Source: JBBQLG01 sp964251665
GTDB taxonomy: Bacteria; Bacteroidota; Bacteroidia; Cytophagales; Spirosomataceae
Length of the DNA: 64,000 nucleotides
Assembly: GCA_964251665.1 (NCBI GenBank)
Contig: CAXUKO010000008.1
Span: 242,398 to 306,397 of the forward strand
Direction: 5' to 3'
This document shows positions 42,278 through 51,414 of this stretch, one piece after another. The notes beneath the pieces are model-generated. The model ran no database searches, was not told the DNA's origin, and was given only the letters and a program-made list of their open reading frames with translations. Position 1 is the first letter of the stretch, and every line of letters starts with the position of its first letter. Both the position numbers and the translations under genes were made by a program.

Positions 42278-43243
42278 ATGATTATAGTAACGGGGGCTGC
42301 CGGTTTTATCGGGAGTTGTCTGATCACTAAACTGAATCAGGAAAACTTCAATTTTATTATCGCCGTTGACGATTTCTCATCCGCCGAGAAAGAAGCTAAT
42401 CTGGCTGGCAAGTCTATTCAGGAACGGGTAGATCGCGAAGTGTTTTTCGACTGGCTTGATCAGAATTATCAGGAAGTCGAATTCCTGTTCCACATCGGTG
42501 CCCGTACCGATACGACCGAATTTGACCGGCATATTTTTGAGCACCTGAACGTAGACTACTCTAAAAAGATCTGGCAGAAATGTATTGACTATCAGATTCC
42601 GCTGGTCTATGCCTCATCGGCTGCTACCTACGGACTGGGCGAACTGGGCTATGACGACAATGAGTCGCTGATTCCGAAGCTAAAGCCGTTGAACCCCTAT
42701 GGTGACTCCAAAAACGAATTCGACATCTGGGCACTACAACAGGAGCGGCAACCGTTTTTCTGGGCGGGCCTGAAGTTTTTTAACGTTTATGGCCCCAATG
42801 AATACCATAAGGGGCGTATGGCATCGGTGATTTTTCACGCCTATAATCAAATCTGCCAGACGGGACAGATGAAACTGTTCCGGTCGCACAATCCCGATTT
42901 TAAGGACGGTGAGCAGATGCGCGACTTTATCTACGTGAAAGATGTAGTGTCGGTCTGTCTGTTTCTGATGCATCACCGGCGCAATTCGGGCATCTACAAC
43001 CTCGGCAGCGGCAAGGCCCGTACATTCCTGGATCTGGTGACGAATACCTTCCGGGCCATGCAGCGTGAGCCACAGATCTCTTTTGTGGATACCCCCGCTG
43101 ACATCCGCGACAAGTACCAGTATTTCACGCAGGCTAATATGGCTAAACTGCGTTCGATTGGGTACGACAAACCGTTTGCGTCGCTGGAAGATGGTATTGC
43201 TGACTATGTCCAGCACTACTTAGCGAAGAGCGCCTACCTGTAA
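42278..43243 (+). CDS. hldD: ADP-L-glycero-D-manno-heptose 6-epimerase
   Basis: This 321-residue extended SDR epimerase has the nucleotide-binding motif TGAAGFIGS from residue 5. Catalytic Tyr141 and Lys145 lie in NPYGDSKNEF. Heptose-epimerase marks follow: FFNVYGPNEYHKGRMASVIFHAYNQ and the C-terminal QFSFVDTPADIRDKYQYFTQA-like region. It supplies L,D-heptose for the lipopolysaccharide inner core, in line with lpxB and kdsB nearby. A poorly conserved -7-like sequence precedes it. No fusion or truncation is seen. Confidence 0.92.
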   Translation: MIIVTGAAGFIGSCLITKLNQENFNFIIAVDDFSSAEKEANLAGKSIQERVDREVFFDWLDQNYQEVEFLFHIGARTDTTEFDRHIFEHLNVDYSKKIWQKCIDYQIPLVYASSAATYGLGELGYDDNESLIPKLKPLNPYGDSKNEFDIWALQQERQPFFWAGLKFFNVYGPNEYHKGRMASVIFHAYNQICQTGQMKLFRSHNPDFKDGEQMRDFIYVKDVVSVCLFLMHHRRNSGIYNLGSGKARTFLDLVTNTFRAMQREPQISFVDTPADIRDKYQYFTQANMAKLRSIGYDKPFASLEDGIADYVQHYLAKSAYL

Positions 43244-43246
43244 ACG

Positions 43247-44860
43247 TTACTCCCAGACTACCTCGATTACTTCCTTCTTCAGGTCTACGGTCGTCTGCTT
43301 TTCGCCGTCGGCCCGGCGGAGCGTTAATTTACCCCCGGATGGTTTAAGGGATTCCTGCTGCAGCACGTGCGTGGCATCTTTTTTCCGAAACACTGATACC
43401 TGCGGTTCCGCATCGGTTACGGCCACCGTAACTGTTTTTCCCGATGCATGAACCAGCCGACTTGTGGCAGGGAGCGTCTGCTTACGGAGGAGGGCCAGGG
43501 CCCGCGATGCCTGCGGGACACCATACCCCACAAAATTATTGCCGTAGGGATATAAATGCGCCGACTGTTCAATCACGTCCATGAGTTGCCGGTTGGTTAG
43601 TTTGGGGTTAGCCTGAATTAAACAGGCCGCAAACCCGGTGATGACCGGTGCGGAGAGCGAGGTGCCGTAGAGCGAAAAGCAGGAGACATTGGGTTTTAGA
43701 TACGGCAGCGATTCCGGCCCAATGCTACTGTAGCCAATGCGGTTCCAGAGTCGGGCGTTGGTTGCGCCAATGGCCAGTACCCCCGCTGCGTCGGCTGGCG
43801 TCGAAATAATGCGCCAGTTGCGGTCGTCACCCTCATTACCGGCTGAAACAACCAGCAGAATACCTTTCTGCTCAACGGCCATTTGCGCGGCCCGGCTAAT
43901 CAGGCTCGTGTGCCCATCCATCTGACCGGGCTGGTAGTTCTCGCTCGGATCGGTCATGCCCTTGGTGTAGCCCAGTGAGGTGTTAATAAGCCGGACGCCA
44001 AGGCTGTCCATCCACTCCATAGCCGCAATCCAGTTATCCTCTTCCCCCCGAAATTCGCGGTTACCCTGGTCGGTGCGGGCGAGGTAAAACGTCGCGTCTG
44101 TTGCCAGTCCGTACTGCACGTTGTCGTGCGGGTCAAGGCCGGAAATGGCCGCCAGCACTTCGGTACCGTGGGTGTCGGACATGGTTTCGAGCGTCCGAAA
44201 CAGTTGGTTCTGGGTTTTCTTAGGGTTTACGTAATCGCGCACCGCCCGGACGCCCTGCCGGGTAAAAATGTGCCGGAGGGGCGAAGCGGAATCGGCCGCA
44301 AAAAAACCAGCGTCAATCACGCCTACGCCCACAAACCGACCCGTCAGGCCAGCCTGCGCAAAGGCATTGCCCTGAATCTGCGACAGCACAGGTGCCAGTT
44401 GCGGCTGCGCTTTTTGCTGCGCCGACAAGCTATGGAGGGCCTTTTGGGGCTCATTCGTTTCTGCTGGCGACGGAGCGGCTTTGCTGGCCGGGGCTAAACT
44501 GGTAATGACCAGATGTGGATCGAGCGGTACAATGGCCTTCACAAATGGTAACTGCGCTACAGCCCCCCGTTGGGCCGGAGTCAGGCGGGCCGATACGGCA
44601 TTGAGCCAGCGCGACGAGCAGACAGGAACCACCCCCGTTTGGGACAACTGGGTCAGGTAAGCAGCCGGAAGTGGCCGGTCAGTATCGTCAATCGGCAGGT
44701 TACGAAGCTGCCGGTTTTTAAGGGCAGCAGGGGAGAGGGCGGGACTGGCCGAGCCGACCTTGTCGCGCAGTAAAATCCAGTATTTAGGGGTAGTAACGGG
44801 TTGCGCCCAAAGGGCAGTTGTACCCAGAAAAAACAGCAGTAGCAGGCTCGTATTCCTCAT
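43247..44860 (-). CDS. secreted S8 subtilisin-like serine protease
   Basis: This 537-residue secreted protease has a signal peptide (TSLLLLFFLGTTALWAQ) and a pro-region of about 130 residues. The S8 catalytic triad is Asp183 in VGVIDAGFF, His231 in DTHGTEV and Ser401 in YGTSLSAPV, with the oxyanion Asn in VVSAGNEG. After the catalytic domain comes a short beta-rich tail of about 70 residues. I see no obvious type IX secretion C-terminal signal, so secretion may stop in the periplasm or outer membrane. It is convergent with hldD; the two stops are 3 bases apart. Confidence 0.92.
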   Translation of the reverse strand: MRNTSLLLLFFLGTTALWAQPVTTPKYWILLRDKVGSASPALSPAALKNRQLRNLPIDDTDRPLPAAYLTQLSQTGVVPVCSSRWLNAVSARLTPAQRGAVAQLPFVKAIVPLDPHLVITSLAPASKAAPSPAETNEPQKALHSLSAQQKAQPQLAPVLSQIQGNAFAQAGLTGRFVGVGVIDAGFFAADSASPLRHIFTRQGVRAVRDYVNPKKTQNQLFRTLETMSDTHGTEVLAAISGLDPHDNVQYGLATDATFYLARTDQGNREFRGEEDNWIAAMEWMDSLGVRLINTSLGYTKGMTDPSENYQPGQMDGHTSLISRAAQMAVEQKGILLVVSAGNEGDDRNWRIISTPADAAGVLAIGATNARLWNRIGYSSIGPESLPYLKPNVSCFSLYGTSLSAPVITGFAACLIQANPKLTNRQLMDVIEQSAHLYPYGNNFVGYGVPQASRALALLRKQTLPATSRLVHASGKTVTVAVTDAEPQVSVFRKKDATHVLQQESLKPSGGKLTLRRADGEKQTTVDLKKEVIEVVWE

Positions 44861-44950
44861 TAGATTATTACCAGCAACGGCGCGAAATGTTTAACGGAAA
44901 GCCGTTTCTTTGCGAACATATCGAATTCAGGAACCTGTTCGCCCGTTAGT

Positions 44951-46246
44951 ATGCGCTATTCGCCGATTGACAATCATCTTTTCACCCAAAACCGGCAGCG
45001 GTTGACCCGTTTGCTCAAGCCCCGGTCGCTGGTCGTATTGAACGCCAATGATATTATGCCCACGAATGCAGACGGCACTATGCCGTTCCGGCAGAACAAC
45101 GAGCTGTTCTACCTCACAGGCGTTGATCAGGAAGAAACAATCGTCGTATTGTTTCCTAATCATCCCGACGAAAAGTTTCGTGAGGTGCTGTTCATCCGTG
45201 AGACCAGTGAGCAGATCGCCATTTGGGAAGGCCACAAACTGACAAAAGCCGAAGCCGAACAAACGTCGGGGATTCCCCAAAAGGGCATTTACTGGACGCA
45301 TCAGTTCAACCAGATTTTTGGGCAGATGGTCTTTGAAGCGCAGAACGTGTATCTGAGTACCAACGAACATACCCGCGCCGATGTAGTGGTCGAAACCCGC
45401 GACAGTCGGTTTATTCGCTGGTTTAAGGCTCATTACCCGCTGCATCACCTCGAACGGCTGGCTCCCCTGATGCAATTTATGCGGGCGACCAAACTGCCCG
45501 CCGAGGTTGAGCTGACCAGTACGGCTATCGACATTACAAACAAGATGTTCCGGCGGTTGCTGCCCTTTATCAAACCCGGCGTCTGGGAGTATGAAATTGA
45601 GGCCGAAATGATGCACGAGTTTTTGCGCAACCGTTCGCGTGGACCGGCGTATACGCCCATTATCGCGTCTGGTGCCAACGCCTGTGTGCTGCACTACATC
45701 GAGAACAGTCGTCAATGCCAGGATGGCGAGGTGATTCTGCTGGATTTAGGGGCCGAATACGCTAATTATAACGCTGATATGACCCGCTCGGTGCCGGTGA
45801 ATGGCCGGTTTACACCCCGTCAGCGGGCGGTTTACGACGCCGTACTGCGCGTGATGCGGGCGGCCACGCAACTGCTGGTGATTGGCAACCTGTGGGATGA
45901 TTACCACAAAGAGGTGGGCAAAATTATGGAGTCGGAGTTAATCGGGCTGGGCTTACTGGACCGGGATGCCGTTGCCGGTCAGGACCCCGATGCGCCGTTA
46001 TACAAGAAATACTTTATGCACGGAACCTCGCATTTTCTGGGCCTGGATGTGCACGATGTTGGTAATAAGTACCGGCCCTTTGAAGCGGGGATGATTTTTA
46101 CCTGCGAGCCCGGTATTTACATTCCCGAGGAAGGGCTGGGTATCCGTTTGGAAAACAACATCCTCATCACCGATTCGGGAAACCTGGATCTGATGGCCCA
46201 TATCCCCATCGAAGCCGACGAGATTGAATCGCTGATGAATTCATAA
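44951..46246 (+). CDS. pepP: Xaa-Pro aminopeptidase (M24B family)
   Basis: This 431-residue M24B peptidase cleaves an N-terminal residue next to proline. An N-terminal aminopeptidase-P domain comes first (about 1-170, MPFRQNNELFYLTG). The metal-binding pita-bread domain follows, with LDLGAEYANYNADMTRSVPV (two Asp ligands), HGTSHFLGLDVHD (His), EPGIYIPEEG (Glu) and GIRLENNILIT (Glu). All five metal ligands are visible. The gene is divergent from the S8 protease upstream. Convergence with a TetR gene downstream is bridged by a perfect palindrome. Confidence 0.92.
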   Translation: MRYSPIDNHLFTQNRQRLTRLLKPRSLVVLNANDIMPTNADGTMPFRQNNELFYLTGVDQEETIVVLFPNHPDEKFREVLFIRETSEQIAIWEGHKLTKAEAEQTSGIPQKGIYWTHQFNQIFGQMVFEAQNVYLSTNEHTRADVVVETRDSRFIRWFKAHYPLHHLERLAPLMQFMRATKLPAEVELTSTAIDITNKMFRRLLPFIKPGVWEYEIEAEMMHEFLRNRSRGPAYTPIIASGANACVLHYIENSRQCQDGEVILLDLGAEYANYNADMTRSVPVNGRFTPRQRAVYDAVLRVMRAATQLLVIGNLWDDYHKEVGKIMESELIGLGLLDRDAVAGQDPDAPLYKKYFMHGTSHFLGLDVHDVGNKYRPFEAGMIFTCEPGIYIPEEGLGIRLENNILITDSGNLDLMAHIPIEADEIESLMNS

Positions 46247-46254
46247 TGGGGCCG

Positions 46255-46304
46255 TACACACCGAAGCCCCGCCCGGTTGCAACCGGGCGGGGCTTCGGTG
46301 TGTA
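46255..46304. terminator. perfect 50-base palindrome, bidirectional terminator
   Basis: Two 25-base arms meet at position 46279/46280 with no mismatch. The palindrome fills the gap between the convergent pepP and TetR-type genes. Confidence 0.9.
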
Positions 46305-46314
46305 AGATACGGAG

Positions 46315-47007
46315 TTAACTATTGGCCGAATGAACGCCACTCTGTTGCTTATCCAAATCCATGGCAACGCTCATACTGGTGTATATACGACGAATGGCTG
46401 TTTCGATCCGCCCCCAGCCTTCCTCTGTTTTTAAGTCGATGTCGAGCACAACATCGCGCTGATTACTGAGCAGCACCAGTTGGGTAATGCCGCAAATCAT
46501 CAGTGTGGTGATCGCATTGGGATCGTATTCGGGGTAGGGGGCTAACTTTTCAACCAGCTTCTTGTAGGAGTTATCCCGAAAATCACCCAGCCGACGGGCC
46601 AGTTCGGTTTCGCCATGCGACATTTCCCACCGGATCAACTCCTGCGACGGGCGACGGGAGCGAAATTCGCGCATAAGTTGAATTACATACTCCGACCAGA
46701 TTTTACTGCGTGTTTCGGACGGAGGGTTGCTGGGAACCGTTTCCAGGAACTTTTCATTGAACATCGACAAAAAGAAGCCCCGTTGTACGTAAGCCTCAAG
46801 CAGGCCGTTCCAACCACCGAAATACCGGTAAATGAGCACTTTATTCACCCCGGCCCGTTCAGCAACGGCATTGATGCCCGCTTTTTCGGTGCCGCGCTCG
46901 GCCATTACATCACCCATGGCCCGCAGAATACGTTCCATCGTCATCGCCCGGTTTCTGCGCTTAACTACTTTGGGGGCGGTTGTAGGTTGAGGTTTATTGT
47001 CTGACAT
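46315..47007 (-). CDS. TetR/AcrR-family transcriptional regulator
   Basis: This 230-residue regulator has an N-terminal TetR helix-turn-helix (about 20-65: MTMERILRAMGDVMAERGTE, then VAERAGVNKVLIYRYFGGWNGLLEAY). A helical ligand-binding and dimer domain of about 150 residues follows. The C-terminal part is typical of a Bacteroidota subgroup with no known ligand. Its own operator cannot be recognised. The closest divergent partner is about 120 bases away on the same strand, so it may regulate itself or a distant target. Confidence 0.85.
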   Translation of the reverse strand: MSDNKPQPTTAPKVVKRRNRAMTMERILRAMGDVMAERGTEKAGINAVAERAGVNKVLIYRYFGGWNGLLEAYVQRGFFLSMFNEKFLETVPSNPPSETRSKIWSEYVIQLMREFRSRRPSQELIRWEMSHGETELARRLGDFRDNSYKKLVEKLAPYPEYDPNAITTLMICGITQLVLLSNQRDVVLDIDLKTEEGWGRIETAIRRIYTSMSVAMDLDKQQSGVHSANS

Positions 47008-47126
47008 CTGCTTTAAGTTTAAAAATCATAGGTTGGCTGAGGCAGCTGAGAGAGATCACAGTAGCTGGCCTTCTTTCGCAGTCAGCGCAAAAATGTAAAA
47101 ATCAAGTCATGTTACCAAATGGTAAC

Positions 47127-47570
47127 TCACGGACGTACCGGAAATCTTTTTACCTGCTGCCTAAGCTGTTGTACGGCATCCTGCAATTGCGTTGAACGAA
47201 CAACTACAGGTAACCAAAATGGCTGTTCGGGGTTCTGATGCCAGTCGGGAGCCGCTTCGTGGGCCATCTGAACCTGCAGGAGGTATTCGTCGGTAGTAGC
47301 CGAAACACATTCAAATTTCAGACACGGCTCGGCGAATTGCAGACGGGGCAGCGGGCGTCCGTTGGTGAGCAGGTGATTAAACCAGTCCAGCAGTGTATTC
47401 ACCTCCCAGGTGAGCAAAAGCGGGGCTGTTGCGGTACTGCGATGTTGTTGCCAGCCCGCCCTGAGTGCCAGCCGAAGTACATTCCGGTCTGTCTGAAACG
47501 GACTGGTAGCAGCATACTCGTAGTCGAGTATGTTTAGCTCAAAATAGCTGCGCTGACCGGCCAGTAGCAT
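47127..47570 (-). CDS. WapI-like immunity-family protein (tentative)
   Basis: This 147-residue protein has no signal peptide or membrane segment. Stretches such as SYFELNILDYEYA, DRNVLRLALRAGW, LLLTWEVNTLLDWFNHLL and LPRLQFAEPCLKFECV fit the pattern I associate with WapI-type immunity proteins of Bacteroidota. No toxin or secretion gene lies next to it, so a solitary immunity gene or a different function is possible. The call is tentative. It is separated from the TetR-type gene downstream by about 120 bases. Confidence 0.5.
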   Translation of the reverse strand: MLLAGQRSYFELNILDYEYAATSPFQTDRNVLRLALRAGWQQHRSTATAPLLLTWEVNTLLDWFNHLLTNGRPLPRLQFAEPCLKFECVSATTDEYLLQVQMAHEAAPDWHQNPEQPFWLPVVVRSTQLQDAVQQLRQQVKRFPVRP

Positions 47571-47943
47571 ACATTCTGGTTAAAAAAGAGAGACTTAATT
47601 AGCTGCGCCAAATATACGTTTGTTTAAGGAAAAGTCAATTTTTGGGGTGAATAGTTAAACAAACTGCGGTGTAACTGACTGATCGAATGGCTTTGCGGCC
47701 GACTCTGTACCTGCCAGGGTGACGGGACCAGGGCTAAAATCATGCGCTTGTGGCTTTTATTGAGGGCCAGGTAAGCGCAGGGAGCCGGGAGATGGATTCG
47801 GCGTAAGTGATCTTACGTTTTAAGTCTACATAACGAATGTACTGTACGGCGGATAGAAATACAACTCCGGTGGTCTTTACTGATGCACAGGTCCCAATTG
47901 CAAATCCGGTTGCGAACGTACCTGCTTCACCCGCCCGAACCAT
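47571..47943. other. intergenic stretch, no gene seen
   Basis: This gap of about 370 bases holds no convincing gene. A 67-codon minus-strand frame exists but has no sensible composition. The end next to 47944 carries the promoter of the following gene. Confidence 0.6.
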
Positions 47944-47951
47944 TATCTTTG
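47944..47951 (+). promoter_or_regulatory. -7 box (TATCTTTG) of the carboxyspermidine dehydrogenase gene
   Basis: This is an exact TAnnTTTG match, 32 bases before the ATG at 47983. The -33 TTG is not at a good distance. Confidence 0.5.
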
Positions 47952-47982
47952 CGGCTTAAACCAATCAACTTACATTACTGCA

Positions 47983-49191
47983 ATGGCGAAAGTGCTCATT
48001 ATCGGTGCCGGGGGCGTCGGTAGCGTCGTGGCCCACAAGTGTGCCTTAAACAGCGACGTTTTCAGCGACATTATGCTGGCCAGCCGCACCAAATCCAAGT
48101 GCGACCGAATCGCGGCTGAGGTACAGCAGATGCACGGTGTTACCATCCGAACGGCGCAGGTCGATGCCGATATTGTGGCCGAACTGGTTATTCTCATCAA
48201 GCAGTTCGGCCCGGCTTTAGTCATTAACGTGGCATTGCCGTATCAGGACCTGACCATTATGGATGCCTGTCTCGAAACGGGTGTCCATTACATGGATACG
48301 GCTAATTACGAACCCAAAGACGTCGCTAAGTTTGAGTACCACTGGCAGTGGGCGTATAAGGAACGCTTTGAACAGGCGGGTCTGATGGCTCTGCTGGGCT
48401 GCGGTTTCGATCCCGGTGCCACGCAGGTATTTACGGCGTATGCCAACAAGCATCAGTTTGATGAGATGCATTATCTCGACATTATCGACTGTAATGCAGG
48501 TGATCATGGAAAGGCCTTTGCCACCAATTTCAACCCGGAAATCAACATTCGGGAGATCACCCAGCCCGGCCGCTACTGGGAAAACGGCGCGTGGGTCGAG
48601 ATTCCGGCCATGTCCATTCACAAACCCATCGACTATCCGGCCATTGGCCCCAAAGAGTCCTACGTGCTTTACCACGAAGAGCTTGAGTCGTTGGTGAAAA
48701 ATTTCCCGACCCTGAAGCGGGCGCGGTTCTGGATGACCTTCGGGCAGGCGTACCTGACGCATCTGGAGGTGTTGCAGAACGTGGGCATGACCCGCATTGA
48801 TCCCATCAAATTTCAGGGCTTGGACATTGTTCCCCTCGAATTTCTGAAGGCGGTGCTGCCCGCTCCCGATTCACTCGGCGAAAATTATACGGGTCAGACC
48901 TCCATTGGTTGCCAGATTAAAGGAGTGAAGGATGGGCAGGACAAAACGTACTACATCTGGAACAACTGCAACCATGCCGAAACCTACCGGGAGGTACGGG
49001 GTCAGGCGGTGAGTTACACAACGGGCGTACCGGCTATGATTGGGGCCATGCTGATGCTGAAAGGAATCTGGATGAAACCCGGCGTCTGGAACTGTGAAGA
49101 ACTGGACCCTGACCCATTTATCGAGCAGATGAACAAACAGGGGCTGCCGGTGCAGGAGCAGGTAAACGTTAGCCTGCCGCACGAGTACTAA
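47983..49191 (+). CDS. carboxy(nor)spermidine dehydrogenase (saccharopine-dehydrogenase family)
   Basis: This is a 402-residue saccharopine-dehydrogenase-family enzyme. The N-terminal nucleotide-binding loop is IIGAGGVGSVVAHKC, followed by MLASRTKSKCDRIAAEV and the substrate-domain stretch ALLGCGFDPGATQVFTAY. The family includes lysine-forming saccharopine dehydrogenases and carboxynorspermidine dehydrogenase. The latter condenses aspartate semialdehyde with putrescine or diaminopropane. The matching decarboxylase lies 2.2 kb downstream, which favours the polyamine role. Three unrelated genes lie between. Confidence 0.85.
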   Translation: MAKVLIIGAGGVGSVVAHKCALNSDVFSDIMLASRTKSKCDRIAAEVQQMHGVTIRTAQVDADIVAELVILIKQFGPALVINVALPYQDLTIMDACLETGVHYMDTANYEPKDVAKFEYHWQWAYKERFEQAGLMALLGCGFDPGATQVFTAYANKHQFDEMHYLDIIDCNAGDHGKAFATNFNPEINIREITQPGRYWENGAWVEIPAMSIHKPIDYPAIGPKESYVLYHEELESLVKNFPTLKRARFWMTFGQAYLTHLEVLQNVGMTRIDPIKFQGLDIVPLEFLKAVLPAPDSLGENYTGQTSIGCQIKGVKDGQDKTYYIWNNCNHAETYREVRGQAVSYTTGVPAMIGAMLMLKGIWMKPGVWNCEELDPDPFIEQMNKQGLPVQEQVNVSLPHEY

Positions 49192-49301
49192 GCCGAATTG
49201 ATAAATTTTCGTAAAAGCCAGAGTCCCCGTCTATTTTGTGGCGGGGATTTTCGTTTCTTAGCCAGATAATCCCTGTTTGAACACTCATTCCTGCTCTCAG
49301 T

Positions 49302-50084
49302 ATGAACGCGTTTCGCTTCGCTCTTTTATTGTCATTCACGCCGTTGCTGGTCCTGGCCCAGTCGCGCGATTCTACCAAAACGACCCGGTATGCGCCACCC
49401 GCCCAGGCCGCTATGCCGCCGAGTGATCCATTGGTATTGCTTAACCAGCTCAACCAGTTGCAGAATCAAAGCAACATCAATACCCAGATTCGCCTGGTGG
49501 ATAACCGCTACGAAGGGCTTCGGGGTACGCCGTACCTGATTCCCAACTGGTCGAAGGGGGAAATTGAATTGGTCAGCGGGAAAACCTACGCCAATGTCCC
49601 GCTTAAATTCGATGCGTCGAGCCAGAACCTGGTTATGCTGCGGCCAGCCTCGAAAGACTCGATTATCCTGTACGCCAATCAGATCAAGCGGTTCGCGTTT
49701 CAGGACGCCGACGGTAATGCGTTCCTCTATCGGCGGTATCCCGACATGAAAACGGATGATGCTGAGTTAAAGGAAGGGTATTTCCAGGTGTTGTACGTGG
49801 GGAAGAATAGCCTGCTCAAACGGGTCAGTAAAACCATTCGCAAAGCCGACTACAAACAGGCTTACTCCGCCGACGTTCGCTACGATGCCTATCAGGAGAA
49901 CGTTACGTATTATCTGCTCCGCCCCGATCAGAGCCTGGTAAAGGTAAAGCGAAGCCGAAAATCCCTGTTCGACGCCGTAGGGGGCGATGAAGCCGCCCTG
50001 AAAGCCTTCGCCGACCGCGAGAAACTCACCTTTAAGACCGACGCCGATCTGGCTCAGCTGGTGAAGTTTGCGGATGGTTTGTGA
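49302..50084 (+). CDS. secreted protein of unknown function
   Basis: This 260-residue protein has a signal peptide (NAFRFALLLSFTPLLVLAQ). It has no domain I can name. The mature part starts with a low-complexity stretch (PPAQAAMPPSD) and continues with short strands and charged helices, including KFDASSQNLVMLRPASKDS and YQENVTYYLLRPDQSLVKVKRS. It could be a periplasmic protein of Cytophagales. It lies between carboxyspermidine dehydrogenase and a TonB-type gene, 42 bases before the latter, so it is probably cotranscribed with it. Confidence 0.7.
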   Translation: MNAFRFALLLSFTPLLVLAQSRDSTKTTRYAPPAQAAMPPSDPLVLLNQLNQLQNQSNINTQIRLVDNRYEGLRGTPYLIPNWSKGEIELVSGKTYANVPLKFDASSQNLVMLRPASKDSIILYANQIKRFAFQDADGNAFLYRRYPDMKTDDAELKEGYFQVLYVGKNSLLKRVSKTIRKADYKQAYSADVRYDAYQENVTYYLLRPDQSLVKVKRSRKSLFDAVGGDEAALKAFADREKLTFKTDADLAQLVKFADGL

Positions 50085-50126
50085 AAACGGGCGGGTGGCT
50101 GCATCTCCTGGATAAACCCAACGACT

Positions 50127-50939
50127 ATGCCGCACGCCACTACTGCCGCGCTTACCCTTGATGACCTCGTGTTCATCGGCCGCAATCAGACCTACGGTGC
50201 CTTTGACCTGCGCCAGCATTACCGACCGACGCTCAACCGCGCTTTGTGGCTGGGCGTCGGTTTGTTTTTGCTCGGATTGCTGGCTCCGATGCTCTATACC
50301 CGCCTGACTCCCGCTGCATCCTCCGCAGTGCTGGTCGATGTGCAGCTGACTGAACTGGCACCGCCCCCGGATGTACTGCCCGTAACTGTTCCGCCCGCTG
50401 AGCCGGTTCCCGTGCAGCAGACGGTTCGGGCGTTGCCACCGATTGTGTTGCCCGATGCGGATGTTGTGGAAGAAACGCTGCCACCGGCCGTTGAGGACTT
50501 TGCGGAAGCAGCACCCGGCGACAAAACAGTTGAAGGTACGGGTGATGTGGCCGTGATTCAGCCGCCCGAAGAAGCTGCCCTAACTAAACCCGAAATCGCT
50601 GTGGAAACAGCCCCCGTCGAAGAGGCTGAAATTCTGGTAGTTGAGCAACAACCCGAATACCCGGGCGGGCTGTCGGCGTTACGGGTCTTTCTGGCCAAAA
50701 ACCTGCATTATCCACCATCGGCCGCGTCGGCTGGCGTATTGGGGAAAGTGTACGTAAGTTTCGTGGTAGCGGCCGATGGGAGCCTGAGTGATGTTGCGGT
50801 GTTAAAAGGCATTGGCTTTGGCTGTGACGAAGAGGCCACCCGCGTTATACGGCAGATGCCCCGCTGGAAACCCGGTAAACAGTCGGGCCGCGCGGTGCGG
50901 GTCAAGTTTAACCTGCCAATCACATTCACACTGGAATAA
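50127..50939 (+). CDS. tonB: TonB-family energy transducer
   Basis: This is a 270-residue TonB-like protein. An N-terminal cytoplasmic stretch (VFIGRNQTYGAFDLRQHY) precedes a single membrane helix (about 34-58). A Pro/Glu/Val-rich periplasmic linker follows, and the C-terminal TonB domain covers about 180-270. That domain has EYPGGLSALRVFLAKNLHYP and GKVYVSFVVAADGSLSDVAV. It transmits proton-motive force to outer-membrane receptors; no receptor gene lies nearby. The gene is followed 12 bases later by a shorter TonB-domain gene. Confidence 0.9.
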   Translation: MPHATTAALTLDDLVFIGRNQTYGAFDLRQHYRPTLNRALWLGVGLFLLGLLAPMLYTRLTPAASSAVLVDVQLTELAPPPDVLPVTVPPAEPVPVQQTVRALPPIVLPDADVVEETLPPAVEDFAEAAPGDKTVEGTGDVAVIQPPEEAALTKPEIAVETAPVEEAEILVVEQQPEYPGGLSALRVFLAKNLHYPPSAASAGVLGKVYVSFVVAADGSLSDVAVLKGIGFGCDEEATRVIRQMPRWKPGKQSGRAVRVKFNLPITFTLE

Positions 50940-50951
50940 ACAGGTAACGCC

Positions 50952-51377
50952 ATGTTGGGAACCATCCCCTTGCTTCGCCTGATCAATGCTGTTTTTTGGT
51001 CGGGCGTGGTTTTACTTAATTCAGCCGCCTTAGCTCAACCGCCCAAACCGGAGCGCGAGGAAATCGTGTACACTATTGTTGAGCGCAGTCCGGAATTTCC
51101 GGGCGGCCTGCGGGCTATGCAGGCGTATCTAACCAGCCACACTCACTATCCGGATTCAGCGGCCAAAGCGAAGGTAAAGGGCAACGTATTTGTGTCGTTT
51201 ATAGTCGAGTGCGACGGTCAGCTAACGCACATAGAGGTATTAAACGGACCCGGCTACGGTTGTGAGAAGGAAGCTGTTCGTGTCGTAAACGCTATGCCGC
51301 GCTGGCTCCCCGGCACGCAATCCGGCTATACGATTCGGGTGAAGTGCAATTTGCCCATCGCGTTTGGGTCGAAGTGA
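50952..51377 (+). CDS. secreted protein with isolated TonB C-terminal domain
   Basis: This 141-residue protein has a hydrophobic segment (INAVFWSGVVLLNSAALAQ) that acts as a signal peptide or anchor. A single TonB-type domain follows, with EFPGGLRAMQAYLTSHTHYP and GNVFVSFIVECDGQLTHIEV. The domain is close to that of the upstream gene, so the pair looks like a local duplication that lost the linker. It could be a periplasmic accessory to the full-length TonB. The long linker is absent, which makes direct reach to the outer membrane unlikely. Confidence 0.8.
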   Translation: MLGTIPLLRLINAVFWSGVVLLNSAALAQPPKPEREEIVYTIVERSPEFPGGLRAMQAYLTSHTHYPDSAAKAKVKGNVFVSFIVECDGQLTHIEVLNGPGYGCEKEAVRVVNAMPRWLPGTQSGYTIRVKCNLPIAFGSK

Positions 51378-51379
51378 AG

Positions 51380-51387
51380 TATCTTTG
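51380..51387 (+). promoter_or_regulatory. -7 box (TATCTTTG) of nspC
   Basis: This matches TAnnTTTG 28 bases before ATG 51415. It supports that start, since the open frame extends upstream to 51364. Confidence 0.5.
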
Positions 51388-51414
51388 CCCTCGCAAACTA
51401 CGATTCGCATTTTC

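Noticed and set aside
47740..47943. 67-codon minus-strand frame
   Set aside because: No family likeness, and its 5' end runs up to the promoter of the next gene; probably chance.
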